A stretch of 64,000 bases of DNA from Acanthornis magna (GCA_036785705.1 JAWUZG010000084.1:12041501-12105500); one strand, 5' to 3'; positions 51,778-64,000 are shown, numbered from the stretch's first letter. The notes: generated by a model from the sequence alone, not told the origin. Program-made: numbers and translations.

Positions 51778-52001
51778 TTAAGGTTGGTCTTGTAGGCCGA
51801 CTGATGAGACCATCTTTGCCTTGTCTTTGCCAGCAGGGTACTTATTGTCTCCTCTAGACCCATAGTCATTAGAACCGGAATCGCTCCGCTTGCTGTTTGC
51901 GCTATGCTTGGTTGGCGTGCCGGGGGGATGGCTCACCTGCCCGTTCTTCTCGTCTGAAAAAAGTTGTTTAATTACGTCAAAGAAGTTACTCAATGGGCTG
52001 C
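51778..52001 (-). CDS. BRSK2: BRSK2 terminal coding exon
   Basis: The acceptor is TGTGTACCCAG ending at 52002. Two bases complete a Gly codon, then 73 residues run from SPLSNFFDVIKQLFSDEKNG to VGLQDQP and TAA. The first 20 residues are conserved; they follow the KA1-like domain and probably form an amphipathic helix. The rest contains HPPGTPTKH and KRSDSGSNDYGSRG, both with possible phosphosites, and YPAGKDKAKM, which matches the human tail in pattern. An upstream minus-strand reading frame continues into the intron but is only pyrimidine-tract translation. Confidence 0.93.
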
Positions 52002-55000
52002 CTGGGTACACAAAACAGAGGAGACAAAAAAAGAAAGAAAGAAAGAAGGAAAAAAAAAAACGAGAGGGAAAGAGAGAGAAAAAGAGGAGAGAAAGAGAGA
52101 GAACAAACAAACAAATGAACAATGGGGTTTTTAACGAGAAGAACATGATGAGGAGATCCAGAGCCACGTGCGTGGGGGTGTGTGGGGGATGAAGACGATG
52201 AGCAGGAAGAGGAAGAGTGTTTAGGATGGGACACCTACAGAAATAAATAGCCTGGGAGCATAAAGTACCTAGGGGGAAGGTCCTAGCTTTTCCTTAGTGG
52301 GGAAGCATTGCTGTCTCACCTAGCAGGAGGACATAGTACCATGTGACTGAAATAGGTCAGTCCATTACTAGGATTCACTTGGCCACTCCACACGGAAATG
52401 TCAGTGAATGTAATGTTGGACACAGGCAAATCCCATCCTACTGCTGCTGTTACAAACATGGGGTATTTGCATGTGGCTGCCCATTGATGCTTTGCTTTGC
52501 AGCCTTGCTAAGCTCTCTGCCTACATCCAGGCATTAGGCTTTCCTTGTTTGCATTTTATTTTGTTCTGAGTATCTCATTGCCAACCTGTCATGACTAAGC
52601 CTGAAGCACGTGAGTGGTCCAAGGGAAACAGCATTTGGAAAATGAGCTATGGCTAAGATGAGTGTTGCCACCTGCATGTGTGGTTTGTGGTCTGTACTTG
52701 TACAGACTTCTAAGCACCTTCAGATCCTCCCCACAACAGCTACCCAGAAATGAAGATGCTGAATGTGGAAGAAGGCTGTTATGCATCTACCTATTTCTGG
52801 GACCTGGCAGGGTCAAGACCTACGACCTCATTGTCCTGAATTTATGCTCTCTCTTCAACACAGCCTCCATGGCACTGACACACATTCCGGTGCAGTTAGG
52901 AGCCAGAGAGGGAGGTAGAGGTGTGTGCTACTGGAACAGGCATCTCCTTAAGCCAGCCCCTCGATCAGGCTGTAGTGTTAACAAGGACTGGGCGCATGAA
53001 TACAGCCTTTCATGCCATTTGGACCTCCAGGCAACCGCGTTATATGCTCTTAATCTATGTGTTAGAGGATTATGTGGAAGGCCATACCTGAGGAAAGGCT
53101 CTGGGGTGCTACCGAGGGAAAGGGACCAGCTATTTGTGGAAAGGTAGTCTTTTTGGGGAATTTCTAGTCCCTTTTCATTTTCTTAGATTGGGGGATTAAT
53201 CTGTATCAAACATAGGAGGGGTTACACTAAACTCTGAACGTGAATATTGAAGGTGTTTTTTATCTGATGTACACCATGGAGGTGATGCCTATTCGTGATC
53301 ATTAAAACCCCATGATGGTTTTCTCAGTATTGGAACTGCTGGCTCCACTGTTTCATCCAATTCAAATAATTTCTATCTCCACCTCCCAGAAGGAAATGGG
53401 TTCCTTGTATCTGCCTTCCAATGAGGTAGAATGCTGTGAAGAGTGGAACCTTTCATCCCCAAGATGGGAACATTCTGTCATGAGCAATGGGCTTCCTCAC
53501 AGCAGAAACTGGTGGACACTGGTGGCTTGGTAATACTGTATTTCCCTTCACTTTCATTCCAAACATAAGTAACCCATTAACTACGGCAGGCAAGTACTTT
53601 CTGTGTATGGCAATTCAAATGAAGAGGTTGTTGAGTACTTTCTTACGCTCTATTGGAAAATGCTAGACAGACATGAACTTCTTACACAGGGAAAGAGGAA
53701 ATACATAGTATTTGTTCTCTGCAAAACTGAATGTGTTACTCTTTTTTTTCCTGCATCATGCTAACCAGATAGTTGCTGCTTTCCTCTGCTCGTTAACAGA
53801 CACTGAGAAAAATCAAATGACTTGCAAATATGGTGAGGGAGCCTAATCTTTTAAATCTAATTGATTCCTTGTCTTCCTGTACCTGCTGCTTCATGGTTAA
53901 TGTTCTGCTTGCCCTGGTTCTGTCTGTCACTCAGTTACCCTAAAGCCAAAAGCAACAGGCTGTGAGTTTCTGGAAGGGCATCATTCACCCAGCTGACTGA
54001 AGCCTTAGTGATGGGCACAACCAACCAACCAGGCAAAGCACATATCTCAATTTCTGGCTAAAAAGAGAAAGGCTATCACTAAACTCAGTCACTTAGGGGT
54101 TAGACCTCCCTGAGCTCCACCTTCTCCCTTCCACATGCATGCAAATACTTGGGAAAGGGGGTATCTGTTCCACATCTATGACTTCTACATCAGAGATTTC
54201 CTCAGCCTCTCTAAAACTGTTTTAGGTTTGTGGGCACACACTCTGCACAGACTCATTTTTATCTACTCAGACTTACTTCTGCTTCTTTTACGTGGATACC
54301 ATTTCCCAATTAAAAGAGAAAAAAAAAGCAAACACTCAGCCTTGAATGCAGGAATGTGGGCACATCTGGTTCTCAGGTGGCTTTGGACCCCTCATCTTCA
54401 TAAGCAAATGGAGTCAGCAGAGAGAATGAAAAAGAGCACTGAAAAAAATGCTGGAGAGGAAAAGACTGCTAGGTTGGGAGAAAAGAGTAGGGAGTATCTC
54501 TAGTTATTCAGCTGAGCAGTTTATTTAACAAGCTTAGAGGGAAAGATGAAGGCAGAGTAAGCAGGGCCCTGCAGGAATTGGGGAAGTTCTTTGTTTTCAT
54601 GTAGATAGGAACAGTGACAAAAGTACAACTTGCAAGAAGGGAGCAATAAAACACTTCAGAAATTATACATCTTGCATTTGCTGAGTCTTGATACAGGATT
54701 TTTAGTCATCCTACTAAAATATGCAGCCCATGTTTCATCCACCCTTTCTCCTCCCCATGCCCTACCGGTTTTCAAGTGCCTGGAGATTTATTGCAGCAAA
54801 AGTATTTAACAGTCTGCTTTTCTTTGCCTGCACCACTACTGGATTCCTTACAATCAGCATTTTCAGTTAAAATTTTAATGGGAGGTAAGAAAATCCTTAG
54901 GGATGCTTAGAGAGCTACTGAAAACTAAAATAGGACATTTCACTAACCCTTTCCTTTCTTTGCCTTTTGTACTTGTAATTAAATAGTAGGTAATAATGGT

Positions 55001-58000
55001 CTCTTGTCCTGGCAGTCAAGAAAAAACTGATCCTGGGCTGGTGTTCACACTGCTCTTTGGATAGACAAGGAGTCCTCACACATTTTCTCTGGAGATACAC
55101 AAGAATGGGTCGGCTATGCTGGAAGCATGAAAATGGTGCAGGGTGTTGCTCCTGTTAAGTTCTCAGTTCCCTTTGAGGTTATAAATCCAGTAAAACAAGA
55201 CTTGAAAATGCAGGTGATGATGGATTAGAATAGGTTTTTCAGCAATTTCCACAGCTAGCATTCAGTGCAAAATGTGTCACAGGCTCTTACACCTGTAAGT
55301 CCATCGGGGGCCTCAAAAAGGCTGCCTTTCTTATTTCAAAAAGTGAGATGACATTCCATTTCCTCTGGACAGGGATGAAGGTTTGGCTCAGTGATTCTTC
55401 AGAACATCCCTGGTGTTTCATGCACAGACTAAGGTCTTCTTTCCCCTTGAGAGCAAATGTTCATCAGCACAGAGCAAAGAAGGTGTAAAGGGTAGCAAGG
55501 GTGAGAAACCGAGAGAAGGATCAGAGGCAGGAGGGGAGGCTCAGAGCATTAGTTGTGTGTCTGTTAGGAGGAGATGGATATGTGCAGTTTTGAGTTAGAC
55601 CAAGGAGCTGCTTGCTGCAAGATGGGGAAGGGGAATGGGTTTGAAAACAAGCACTGAAGCTTATGAAAGGGTCATGTACTGAAGGAATGCTGAGAGAAAT
55701 ATGATTTATGGAGAAGGAACTGGTTTGTGGCACCTGTGTGCAGCACTGTCAAAGCCAAGTATCACAAAAGAAGTCAAAACTGTGAATGGATTTGAATACA
55801 ACAAATGCTAAAAGGAAGAAACAGGGCTAGAGACAGACACAAAAATATAGAGGGAAGCTGGGCAGGCAGTTTCTATCAACCCTCACAGTTTCAAGATTTC
55901 ATTTGCTGTTCTTAGGAAGCCTGTCTGACACTGACCTAGCCCCAGTGGTGTCACCACTTTGAGAGGCCAAGTGGAAGTGGAGCACCCAGATAAGAGACGA
56001 AGGAGAAAATGAGGTGAATCACTCCAGGCACCACAAGCGACACCTGGAAAGGATGCACCTTGCAAAGACTGTGCTCTGACCTTGTAAAGACCCTCAGAGT
56101 CCTCCACAGAACGTAAGAGGAGGTGGTGAACAAGCAGCTTCAGGACAAGCCTGGAGGCTTCAGTTACTGATTAGAGCCAGCTGTTTTGTAACATTTTTAA
56201 GACAGTCAGATAAGGACTTGGCCTTCTCTTCGTTGAAGCAAATAGCAACATTCCCATTGACTTCATGGAAGCAAACCCTGAGGCACTTCCTTCTCCTGTG
56301 AAACCATCTCTCTGAAGTCTATGTATTGTTAATGCACTAATTCTTGTGGTGCTGAACACAAAATTGCACAAAACAAATATGCCATCTGTGCGATTATCCT
56401 CTGCCTTTTCTTTCTGTATTGCCTGAGATATTTTGGGTTGCTGCATATTTATCTTGGGCTTTGAGAGAAACTGAATCAGAAAACATAGGTCTCCACTGGG
56501 AACAGAGACACCTTTTGTCAACCTGACTTCGTTATTTCTTCCCTTGTTGCTTTCACATCCTTCTTGATTGTCTTCTGCCTGCCTCTGCTACTGAGGTTTT
56601 CTTCCTATCCTCATTCCTTACTCTCTACCCCTTGTCTTTTTCATCCCTAGGTTGCTCTGTGTTTTGATAGCAGCTGTAGTTTCAGTGAACCATATAACAA
56701 AAAATCAACTCCTTTCATATAAAGCATTGAAACACTCCCTTAATGGGTGATAATCCATTTCCTTTCAAATCAATTTTGCTACTTTTATGGAGTTCTAGCT
56801 CTCTTTGTTAAGACAAGGCATATTTTTGTCTGTTTGCTTGGTTTCTGTTGGCAGAGTCCCTTCTGCCTTCAAAAACAAATGACTTAAAATATAGAACTCG
56901 CTCCAAGAGTATATGCAGTGAAAGGGATGACAGAAAGATAAAGTGGCCCATTCCTCTTTGTGTAGTTGTAGTATTATGTAGGAGGTTTCCCTCCAGACTG
57001 AAGAGGCCCCAGCCTAGGCACTGTACAAATCCAAATCATACAGATACCTCACCCAGCTCACTAACTACTGACAGACAGTCCATGTAACAACTCCAGTTTC
57101 TTGGCAGGAAACCTGAATTGCAACTGGGAAAGGTGACTTACATTCCAGAGTCCTAGACTCTGCCAGTAAAAATGCCAACAGAAAACAGTGTTTGCAGGAA
57201 GAAACTGCAGAACTACTGCAGAACTCAAGTTATCACACAGCATTGGCACAGGTATCCATGCCACCAGCAGGTGGGAACTTCCAATTGCTACTCATCTGGG
57301 CAAACCAGACCAACCAAGCTGACAATTTAAATGCTCTATAACCCATCATTGCTCTTACTCCCCTAAAACATCCCATCTCCCATGTAGGAGGGTGGCCCAA
57401 TATTTGTGTCTAGCCAGAAGCATCCAGATGGCCATTCTGCCTCTATCTTGCACATTTTTTCTCTCACTCTCATAAACACACAGAGAAGCTGAGATCCAGT
57501 TCAGCCTCTCCTCACAGACAGTATTCCTGAGACAGGCAGCTCTTGGGTGATGACTTAGGGAATGATGAACACAGGCAGCAAAACCCCAAAGGGATGAGGC
57601 CCATTTCCTTGCTGCTACCTCCTGCAGAGCTAAGGCATGAGTAAAGAATCAGAAACCAAACATATCTGTTACTGATGAAAAGCTCTGGCCAATCCAGCAC
57701 CACCACACAACATTAAAAAAAAGGAGACAGGATGATGGGGAGGACGGAATCATACATTCGTTTGGACAGCTGGTGGCACTGAAAGAGCAGGCAAGGATAG
57801 TGGTGGGATGAAGAGATGCCAGATTCTGTTGTGAAGTCATGCTGTTCTGGCTAATTGGATGGTAAAGGTCTAAGCCCAAGAATTTTCTTATCTGCCTGCC
57901 CTTTTATAAAGATCTGCCTGCACAAGTGTGTGCTGAGAGGGGAAACTGATGACCCACACCTGTAAAGTCACAGCAAATGATAGTATTGTTGCTACCTGTT

Positions 58001-61000
58001 CTCTTAGAGATTTCTGCAGCTTTATTCCAATATTTTTTGTCTATAAAAATGTCAGAAATTAATTGGCACTTAATAATATAATTTCAGTCTTTCCTGCCAG
58101 ATGGATGTTCACATATTATGTTATGGGTTTCAAGTTCTTTGACCTGTTCCTAAAGAGAGAGATGTGCATGCTGGTGAAATGTTGCTCCCTCATTTCTACT
58201 GAATAAACCACTTCAAAATATGATTTAATCTTCTGGGAAGGCCATTTCAAACTTAGCTTAGTACAGCAAGCAAGTACTTCTGTGTAGCTTCCTGAAATGC
58301 TGGCTATCATAAATAAAGCACTGTGATCTTAATTAAGAGTGAAATATCTGTGTTTTCTGTATTAGATATTATTACAGAGAAAGAGGAAAAGATCTTGTCT
58401 TGGATAGTAAAAATCTAACCATAGCTGTCAAAATAGGATCTGACATGAATCAAATAGTTCAATACATCTGGATTAATTTTTAGTGTCAAGTTGCCTTTTT
58501 CATGGCTGGCTTCTTCTACAGTGCAAAACCATAAGGAATGAATTGGGAAAAAAATGTCTCCCCAACCCAACACTAGGCTGAAGACATACAACTACAGTAT
58601 GTAGGGAGTCAGCGATTCCTTTGGACAGCAAAGGATACTGGCAGAATGGGCAGGGATAACTGGAAAATCTGTCTTGAACTCTTCAGAACTTCTGACTTAT
58701 TTTACTTATTGAGATCTACCCATTATGAACTAACATGTGACCTCTCAGGTGGGTCTTTTTCCTTTTGTCTCTCAGTTGGATCACAATTTAAACTGGAGAG
58801 TCAGCCACGCTCAGAATGACCAGTAGCCAGTGTATTTTTCTGAAATGTTACTAAAACCCTGTTGTTGTGACCACCTCACGGTGTGACAGTGCTAAGAAGA
58901 ACCCTTCAGCTGGGAGGGCAGCCTATGTTTTTTCCTGTACATTTCAGAACCAGTATATCTGCCATCAGTTACAACTTTTTGAATGCAAATCACCAACCTC
59001 CTCTTCCATCAAACAGCTACTTGGTGAGAAGCAGAATTACTCTAATTAATGCCAATATGGGTCAGGATCACTTCCAAGAGCACCATGTCCAGGTATTTGC
59101 TGCTGTTACTAAAAGCAAAAACACTCTAAATTAGCACTCACAAAGCTGCAGGCTGCAATTGCAACCTAAATGTGATCTAACCATTTTAAAAGCACAAAAT
59201 GTTTCCTAACTTCTCAAGCAGCTTGGGATGCTACTGACACAGGCTTGTGTCTGTATGAATCAGACTGTGACTGCAGGCAGCTATGAAGAGAAGCCTTTAC
59301 TGCAGAGAAGGTCTCTGTGCAGAGGATGACAGGCCATGGCCAGCAAGATTAGACGGCTCTGAATAGGAAAAATGTCAAGTCCTAAACGCTAGAAGCAAAA
59401 GATCTGAGAGAGATACATTGGAGAGATATGAAAGGCAAGTGGATTTGCTGTGCTTCTGGTTTGATCAGATCATTTTGGTGATAGCCACTGGTATGTGCAA
59501 GGAACCAAAAGGCTTTTTGTTTAACTCTGGTGCCAGGACTCAAGGTTTTGAATTGTAAGCAGCAACACAAGATAAATATTTAAAAGTAAACACAAGGTCT
59601 TCTTTCCAGCCTGTACAGGGTAATGGTCTAAGATTTTGCAGGAATGTATGGTTGTGCAGCGCCTAACATGACAGCGTGATTTGACTGGAGCTGCACTAGT
59701 CATACACACTAACCTTCCCCTCCTCTTATCATCACCCTCTTTCCATGGAAGTGCCGCTGATGTAACTGAAGACTTTTTTTAGAATCATCAGAGATGGAGA
59801 ACAACAAGCAAAGATTGCCTTACTTAGAAGTAAAATTCACCCTGAGATAGTGTCAGTGTGGAGACTAGGAAGTTTACAGTCTTCCTGGGGTATCTCAGAA
59901 GGTAAAGTGGAGGATAAGGCACACTTTTCAGAGCTTCCTGTAGCAGCCAGCACCTTGGCAAAACATACTTACTAAGGACTCAAAAAACCTGGGAATGGCT
60001 GGGAAGGGGAGCTATCAAAGGCTGTACACCAGCTTTACTATGGAGTCAACCACCCAAAGGAATTCTCAGCTCACCACATGAAAGACTTGAAGTCACTAAA
60101 GTTTGTGAAGAGAGACTCTTTCCTGACCAAGGACTACTGAAAGGGCACTGTGGGCTTCTGTGTGGTGTATATCAATGGCTCCAGATTCAATGTGCTCAAT
60201 ATACAATGAATGATACTTGCTTTCTAATTCCCAGCTTTGTGGTTGAAGCTGGAGGGCTTTTCAGTTTATGTATTATCTTGATCTTTATTTTCAATGTAAA
60301 GGCTCTGCAGAAACTATTAGAACCTTAATTATACAACCTATTCTTCAGTGAGACCGACATAAATACCAGATTAGATGGTAATAAACAGTTCTCTCAATCC
60401 AGCTTCAAAAGAAACAGAATCTAGCTTGTTCTTTTACAGCTGTGCTGATTTTATAAGGCTTAATGGCAGCACATAAAGTGGTAAAGCTTATTTGTCACTA
60501 AACTGATTTGGCTTGGAATACACACAGGAATAGATCAGCTAAAGCATCACTCCTGTAGACATTTTTCAGGTTACAGCTGCATTTTATGTGTGAATATTTT
60601 AATTTTTACAAGGTAAATTTCATCTTATGAACAGACTTCATGGAAACCAATTTAGTCTTTCTGACAACAGCAATGCCCATTCCCCTGCTGAGATGGGTGG
60701 GAACATAAAAGATTTCACCCCAACATGCATTTCAAATTATTATGAGCCAAATTCTTTTCTTCTGTTGTGAAATACTATGACTTAGCAGTGGTTTTCTAGT
60801 TTGCACAGGTAGGGTTGACATTTGGATATTGGCAGGTCATATGTGCAGTTGTGTCATTTGGATATTGGCAGGTCCTATGACAAACCTCAGCTGTTCAACA
60901 TTAACTTGCTTCTCAATGCCAGTAGCTGTATGCAACATCACTTTTCAGACTGATGACCACTGCCAGCAGAAGATGATATAACATTTAAAGGACTAAACAA

Positions 61001-63184
61001 ATTTGCCTTGCTGTTAATTACAACATTCAGTGGTTTACAGTGGGTGAAAACATGTTCCTCATTCCCACCAGAGCTTCCACATGGCTGAGCTAGGCATAAG
61101 GCACCCAATTAGCTCTTCCTGCTCCAGTGTTAACTCTTTTTGCAAGAATGACCTCCTGTGCTCACTCTCAGAATACAGAATGACAATGATATTAAACCCC
61201 CAGAGAATACAGTTTTTCATACACTATTTGCTATTACTAGATGAACATTGTGTCAATGTCACAGGGGTTTCTCATCTTCAGAATCACAGAGTTTGCCAAA
61301 AATAGGCTAAATGCTCACATTATTTCCTTTCACTCTCCTGTCTAAACCATGGGTGAGCTCCAGCACATGAAACAGCTCTTCATATAGGAGGGTGGAATTC
61401 AGCATGGTGCAGTCACCACTGCTTATGTTGTTTACAAGTTCACCAACAGGAATGTGATTTAAAGGAGGCAGCTCCATTAAACTCCTATAGGCCATCCTGT
61501 CTCTTCCCTCTCTCTCTCTTTGAGTGTCTTCTGTCTGTGCTGTAGCTGCCACAAAACACTCTCCCTGCTGGCCTTCACCTACCCTCTTTGTCTCTTGTTG
61601 GATTTCTGCTGACATGGTGACAGCTGGAGGGCCTGCATGAGCTGTGAGTGAGCAGTGATGCTCTCTATCTGGAGAATGCAGGGTACTGGCAGGTTATCTC
61701 TATAGCTCAATTAACTTGCAAGCAATCAGCAGAATCAGCATTTCAGGATTTTTGTATAATGTGAATGATGAATCCAGGCAAGAAACAAAGTCTTGAGGAA
61801 GAAGATGGATTTGCTGTCTGATGCCTTCAAGAAGCTGAAGGTCTGAAATGAGTCTTCATGAGGAGATCAGAGAAATCACCAAAGAAATCAGATTAGCTCC
61901 TTTAGGAGCAAAGTAAGAACTCCCACCAGCAAAGCTGCAACTTAAGGGAAAGAGACAGTCTGAAACACAGGAAACAGGTCAAAATTCGGCCTCAGTCCCA
62001 CATGCATAAACCTAATATTATCTCCACCATGACAACTTCCCTTCATGGTTACAGACTCCAGAGCAACTTTCTCCAGTTTATGAAGGGATGGCGCAGGAGC
62101 CGCAGGAACTGGAGAGCAGCACCAGCTCAGTAAACACTTCCCCAACATCTTGTCTTCTCTTTCACAGAGATATTGGAATTCAACCTAGATACCAGGATGG
62201 AAATCTAAAGAGAACAGAGTTCTCTCACACAGAATCTCTCTGTACAAGACATGAATAATAAGACAACAACATCTCTCATAATATTTGGGTATTTCCACTG
62301 TTGTATCTGGAGGAGTGAGTAGGTGCACAGGTAATGAAAAAGAATACAGTCCATATGTGCACAGAGGGGAAGAAAGGCTAAGGACAAGTTAACCAAAATT
62401 CATGTAACCCCAAGCAAGGTGAGCTGCAAGCTTTGCAGGAAACTTTTTCGTCTTATTCCTAGCAAAATTCCAAATCTTCAGTAGGTCCACTATTCCTCCA
62501 GCTAGAGACACAACATCCTTCCCCAAGTCCAGACTGGAACTATGACAGTTTATACTAGCTAAAAGTCTCTCATAATATGCAGTGTGTCATAGGGAGAATT
62601 TAAAAGGATCATACCCCAAGGACATCTGGGGAAGAAGTGGGTGGATGCAAAATGGAATTAAATAACACAGCATTCCTGTCTCAACAAATAGCAGGAAACC
62701 AAGGGAGACAGCAGCTAGCAGGCAGCATTCAGCTTCACTGCAGAAAAGGGACTGAAGAATCATGAATCAACAGCAGCAAGTAAAGAAAAGAGGAAAAAAA
62801 ATCGGGAAAGAAAAAGAAAATCACTGGCCTGGGTTACAGTGAGAGAGGGTATCTCAAGTGTAACACCACACATTTGTGCCATGAAGGGGAAAGCTGTGGT
62901 GGAGCCTGTGCATCTGTGCATGGATGGGGAGGAACAGAAAAATATAGGGATATATGCTTGTGTCCTCCAGGTGAGTGAAAGACATAGTGGGTTGTTAGGG
63001 GTGGGGAGTCTCGAAAGAGCGTGGGAGAGCAGGGATAGGGAAGGGGAAGAGGTGCGATAGGACAGGACGGCGCATTATTATGTTGCTCAGCAGGGGCTGG
63101 GGAAGGTGAAAAGGCAGAAGGGAAGGAAGTTCTTACCACATTTGGAAAGTCTGCCAGTCATCAACTCCATACAGTTAGTGGTGT
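51778..63184 (-). CDS. BRSK2: BRSK2 (SAD-A) serine/threonine kinase, C-terminal part only
   Basis: Two minus-strand exons (63184-63137 and 52001-51778) join in phase 1 to encode the C-terminal 89 residues, ending at TAA 51780-51778. I recognise DTTNCMELMTGRLSKCG followed by SPLSNFFDVIKQLFSDEKNG as the end of BRSK2; the human protein is nearly identical over this stretch. BRSK2 is an LKB1-activated kinase of the AMPK family. It phosphorylates tau and other microtubule-associated proteins, sets axon-dendrite polarity, and acts at presynaptic sites and in insulin secretion. The kinase, UBA, proline-rich and most of the KA1-like regions are encoded upstream, beyond 64000. The last 50 or so residues are Ser/Asn/Lys-rich and much less conserved than the part before them. 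Confidence 0.93.
52002..52120 (-). promoter_or_regulatory. BRSK2: Very long polypyrimidine tract before BRSK2 terminal exon
   Basis: On the minus strand about 85-90 bases upstream of the acceptor are almost unbroken C/T, including repeated CTCTCTCTTT, TTTCTCTC and a (CTTT)n run. The repeated UCUU/CUCUCU words are PTB-type binding motifs. The tract is several times longer than splicing requires, which suggests PTBP-controlled use of this terminal exon. Confidence 0.55.
52121..63136 (-). other. BRSK2: BRSK2 last intron, main body (11.1 kb intron)
   Basis: The intron spans 63136 to 52002, with donor GTAAGA after TGTG at 63137. It holds no further BRSK2 exon that I can support and no clear mobile element. 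A known alternative human C-terminus (a very short tail after SKCG) should be encoded in or near this intron, but I could not find a convincing copy. A short 36-base direct duplication lies at 60819-60890. Confidence 0.75.
60819..60890. repeat. Two-copy direct repeat, 36-base period
   Basis: The 20-mer CATTTGGATATTGGCAGGTC occurs exactly at 60819-60838 and 60855-60874, followed in both by a TATG word. The rest of each unit has diverged. It is an isolated local duplication in the BRSK2 intron. Confidence 0.9.
63137..63184 (-). CDS. BRSK2: BRSK2 penultimate coding exon, 48-nt symmetric exon
   Basis: The acceptor TATGATCCAG ends at 63185 behind a strong CCCTCC-rich pyrimidine tract; the donor is GTAAGA at 63136. 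It encodes (D)TTNCMELMTGRLSKC and the first base of the following Gly. Both borders are phase 1 and the length is 48, so skipping would delete 16 residues without a frameshift. The human sequence differs at one position (MEMMTG against MELMTG), which shows strong selection. It lies at the end of the KA1-like region. Confidence 0.93.
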
Positions 63185-64000
63185 CTGGATCATAGAAGGG
63201 AAAGAGGAGGGAGGGAGGGAAAAACATAAAAAAAGGTTTCCATACCTCTGTGCATAAAGTAGTAACTTAGCACATTATTACCTGAAGCAGGAAACATATA
63301 CACATCTTGGTGTTTACACAACCCAGGCCAAATTCTGCCACCCAACAAATGCCAGTGCAAACCTGGCCCTGTGACTGAGTGGAGCTGTTTCAGTAGTGCT
63401 ACCTCCACTCACCCCTTTATCATAGCTAGAGGTATTTGTGAGATGTGGGAAATACTCTGCCACCACAGTAGCAAACTGTAAGCCTGAATACAGTTTCACC
63501 TGGCTAGCTTTGCAAGTTAGCCTGCAACAGCCAGGAAATGTTCAGCCAGCTCATATATCTACATCAAAAACCTGGAGAGACAGAAGAAATCTAGCACTGT
63601 GCAATTGGACATGGAATGAGGCTACTTGTACAGCTCAAACACATCTTTAAACCCCAAAGGATAATGTCAAAGTTTCAACCTAACTCTCTCTCATTCAAGT
63701 GTAATCTCTTACTCCTCTTGCTTTCAAGGTCAGTAATCACAGGCAATAGAAGTTCTTCTGGAAAGGGTGGCAGAATCTGGCCCTAAGACATTACTGTCCA
63801 CTTTGTGTATAGCTCCCATTGCCACAGCCTCTGGGTGCTTCTTACTCAGGTGCAACAAGCAGAAGGAGTTCCACATGTCAGCTTTAAAACAGAAAGGACC
63901 AGCCCAGCTGGACACTTCCATGTGGAACCTGCTGGCAAGCCAGATCTGCTGCTGTCAGCCAGGATTCCCTTGCATTTGGGATCGAAATCATTATGTTCCT
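63185..64000 (-). other. BRSK2: BRSK2 upstream intron, partial
   Basis: This is the 3' part of the intron before the 48-nt exon. I searched the minus strand for the preceding exon (ending near a THDPPAAQHLS-type sequence in mammals) and did not find it, so it lies beyond the window. Confidence 0.8.

Noticed and set aside
51986..52234. Ser/Phe/Leu-rich minus frames upstream of the BRSK2 terminal exon
   Set aside because: They are the pyrimidine tract and acceptor region read as codons. The CCCAG acceptor at 52002 and phase match to 63137 define the true exon border.
52662..53147. 161-codon plus-strand frame antisense to the BRSK2 intron
   Set aside because: Protein-like composition is weak, and no flanking signals or known domain support it.
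54880..54930. Minus-strand SIPKDF-like reading as a possible alternative BRSK2 C-terminal exon
   Set aside because: The acceptor is poor and the phase does not match the phase 1 donor at 63137.
1..64000. CRISPR arrays, bacterial operons, tRNA or rRNA genes, endogenous viral genes
   Set aside because: No spaced direct repeats, ribosome-binding sites, cloverleaf sequences or retroviral or other viral motifs were found; the window is ordinary vertebrate chromosome.

Overview
The window is vertebrate nuclear DNA, almost certainly from a bird. Small coding exons are spread over long introns with canonical GT-AG junctions, and there is one CpG-island promoter. The interspersed repeats I recognise are two degraded CR1 non-LTR retrotransposon fragments of avian type. 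I see no bacterial, viral, CRISPR, tRNA or rRNA features.

Layout. Positions 1 to about 2045 look like the tail of a long 3'UTR from an upstream plus-strand gene; DUSP8 is suggested only by the known vertebrate gene order. A CpG island at about 3880-4640 is the promoter and first exon of MOB2 (MOB kinase activator 2), plus strand. Five coding exons at 4335-4444, 24322-24482, 25673-25766, 32208-32332 and 33597-33907 join in frame into a 266-residue MOB2 protein. Its 3'UTR of about 1 kb ends at a good AATAAA (34907-34912) followed by a GU-rich element. About 13.7 kb of mostly featureless intergenic DNA follows. It holds a CR1 fragment, an A-rich tract and a GC-rich island near 47.9 kb.

On the minus strand the 3' end of BRSK2 (SAD-A kinase) converges on MOB2. 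Only its last two coding exons are inside: a 48-nt symmetric exon (63184-63137) and the terminal coding exon (52001-51778), separated by an 11.1 kb intron. Its inferred 3'UTR is about 3.1 kb (51777 to about 48635) and dense in regulatory-looking sequence: UGUANAUA Pumilio-type sites, overlapping AUUUA pentamers, a (UG)12 tract and AU-rich repeats. The rest of BRSK2, including the kinase domain, lies beyond position 64000.

How the genes relate. MOB2 is a zinc-binding adaptor that competes with MOB1 for NDR1/NDR2 kinases. BRSK2 is an LKB1-activated AMPK-family kinase of neuronal polarity and vesicle release. They are not known to form one pathway; the tail-to-tail arrangement matches the conserved BRSK2-MOB2-DUSP8 order of other vertebrates. 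I found no convincing new protein-coding system. The most interesting signals are regulatory: the BRSK2 3'UTR, the pyrimidine tract before its terminal exon, the symmetric cassette exon, a GC island that may start an antisense transcript, and a base-composition strand switch between the two genes.
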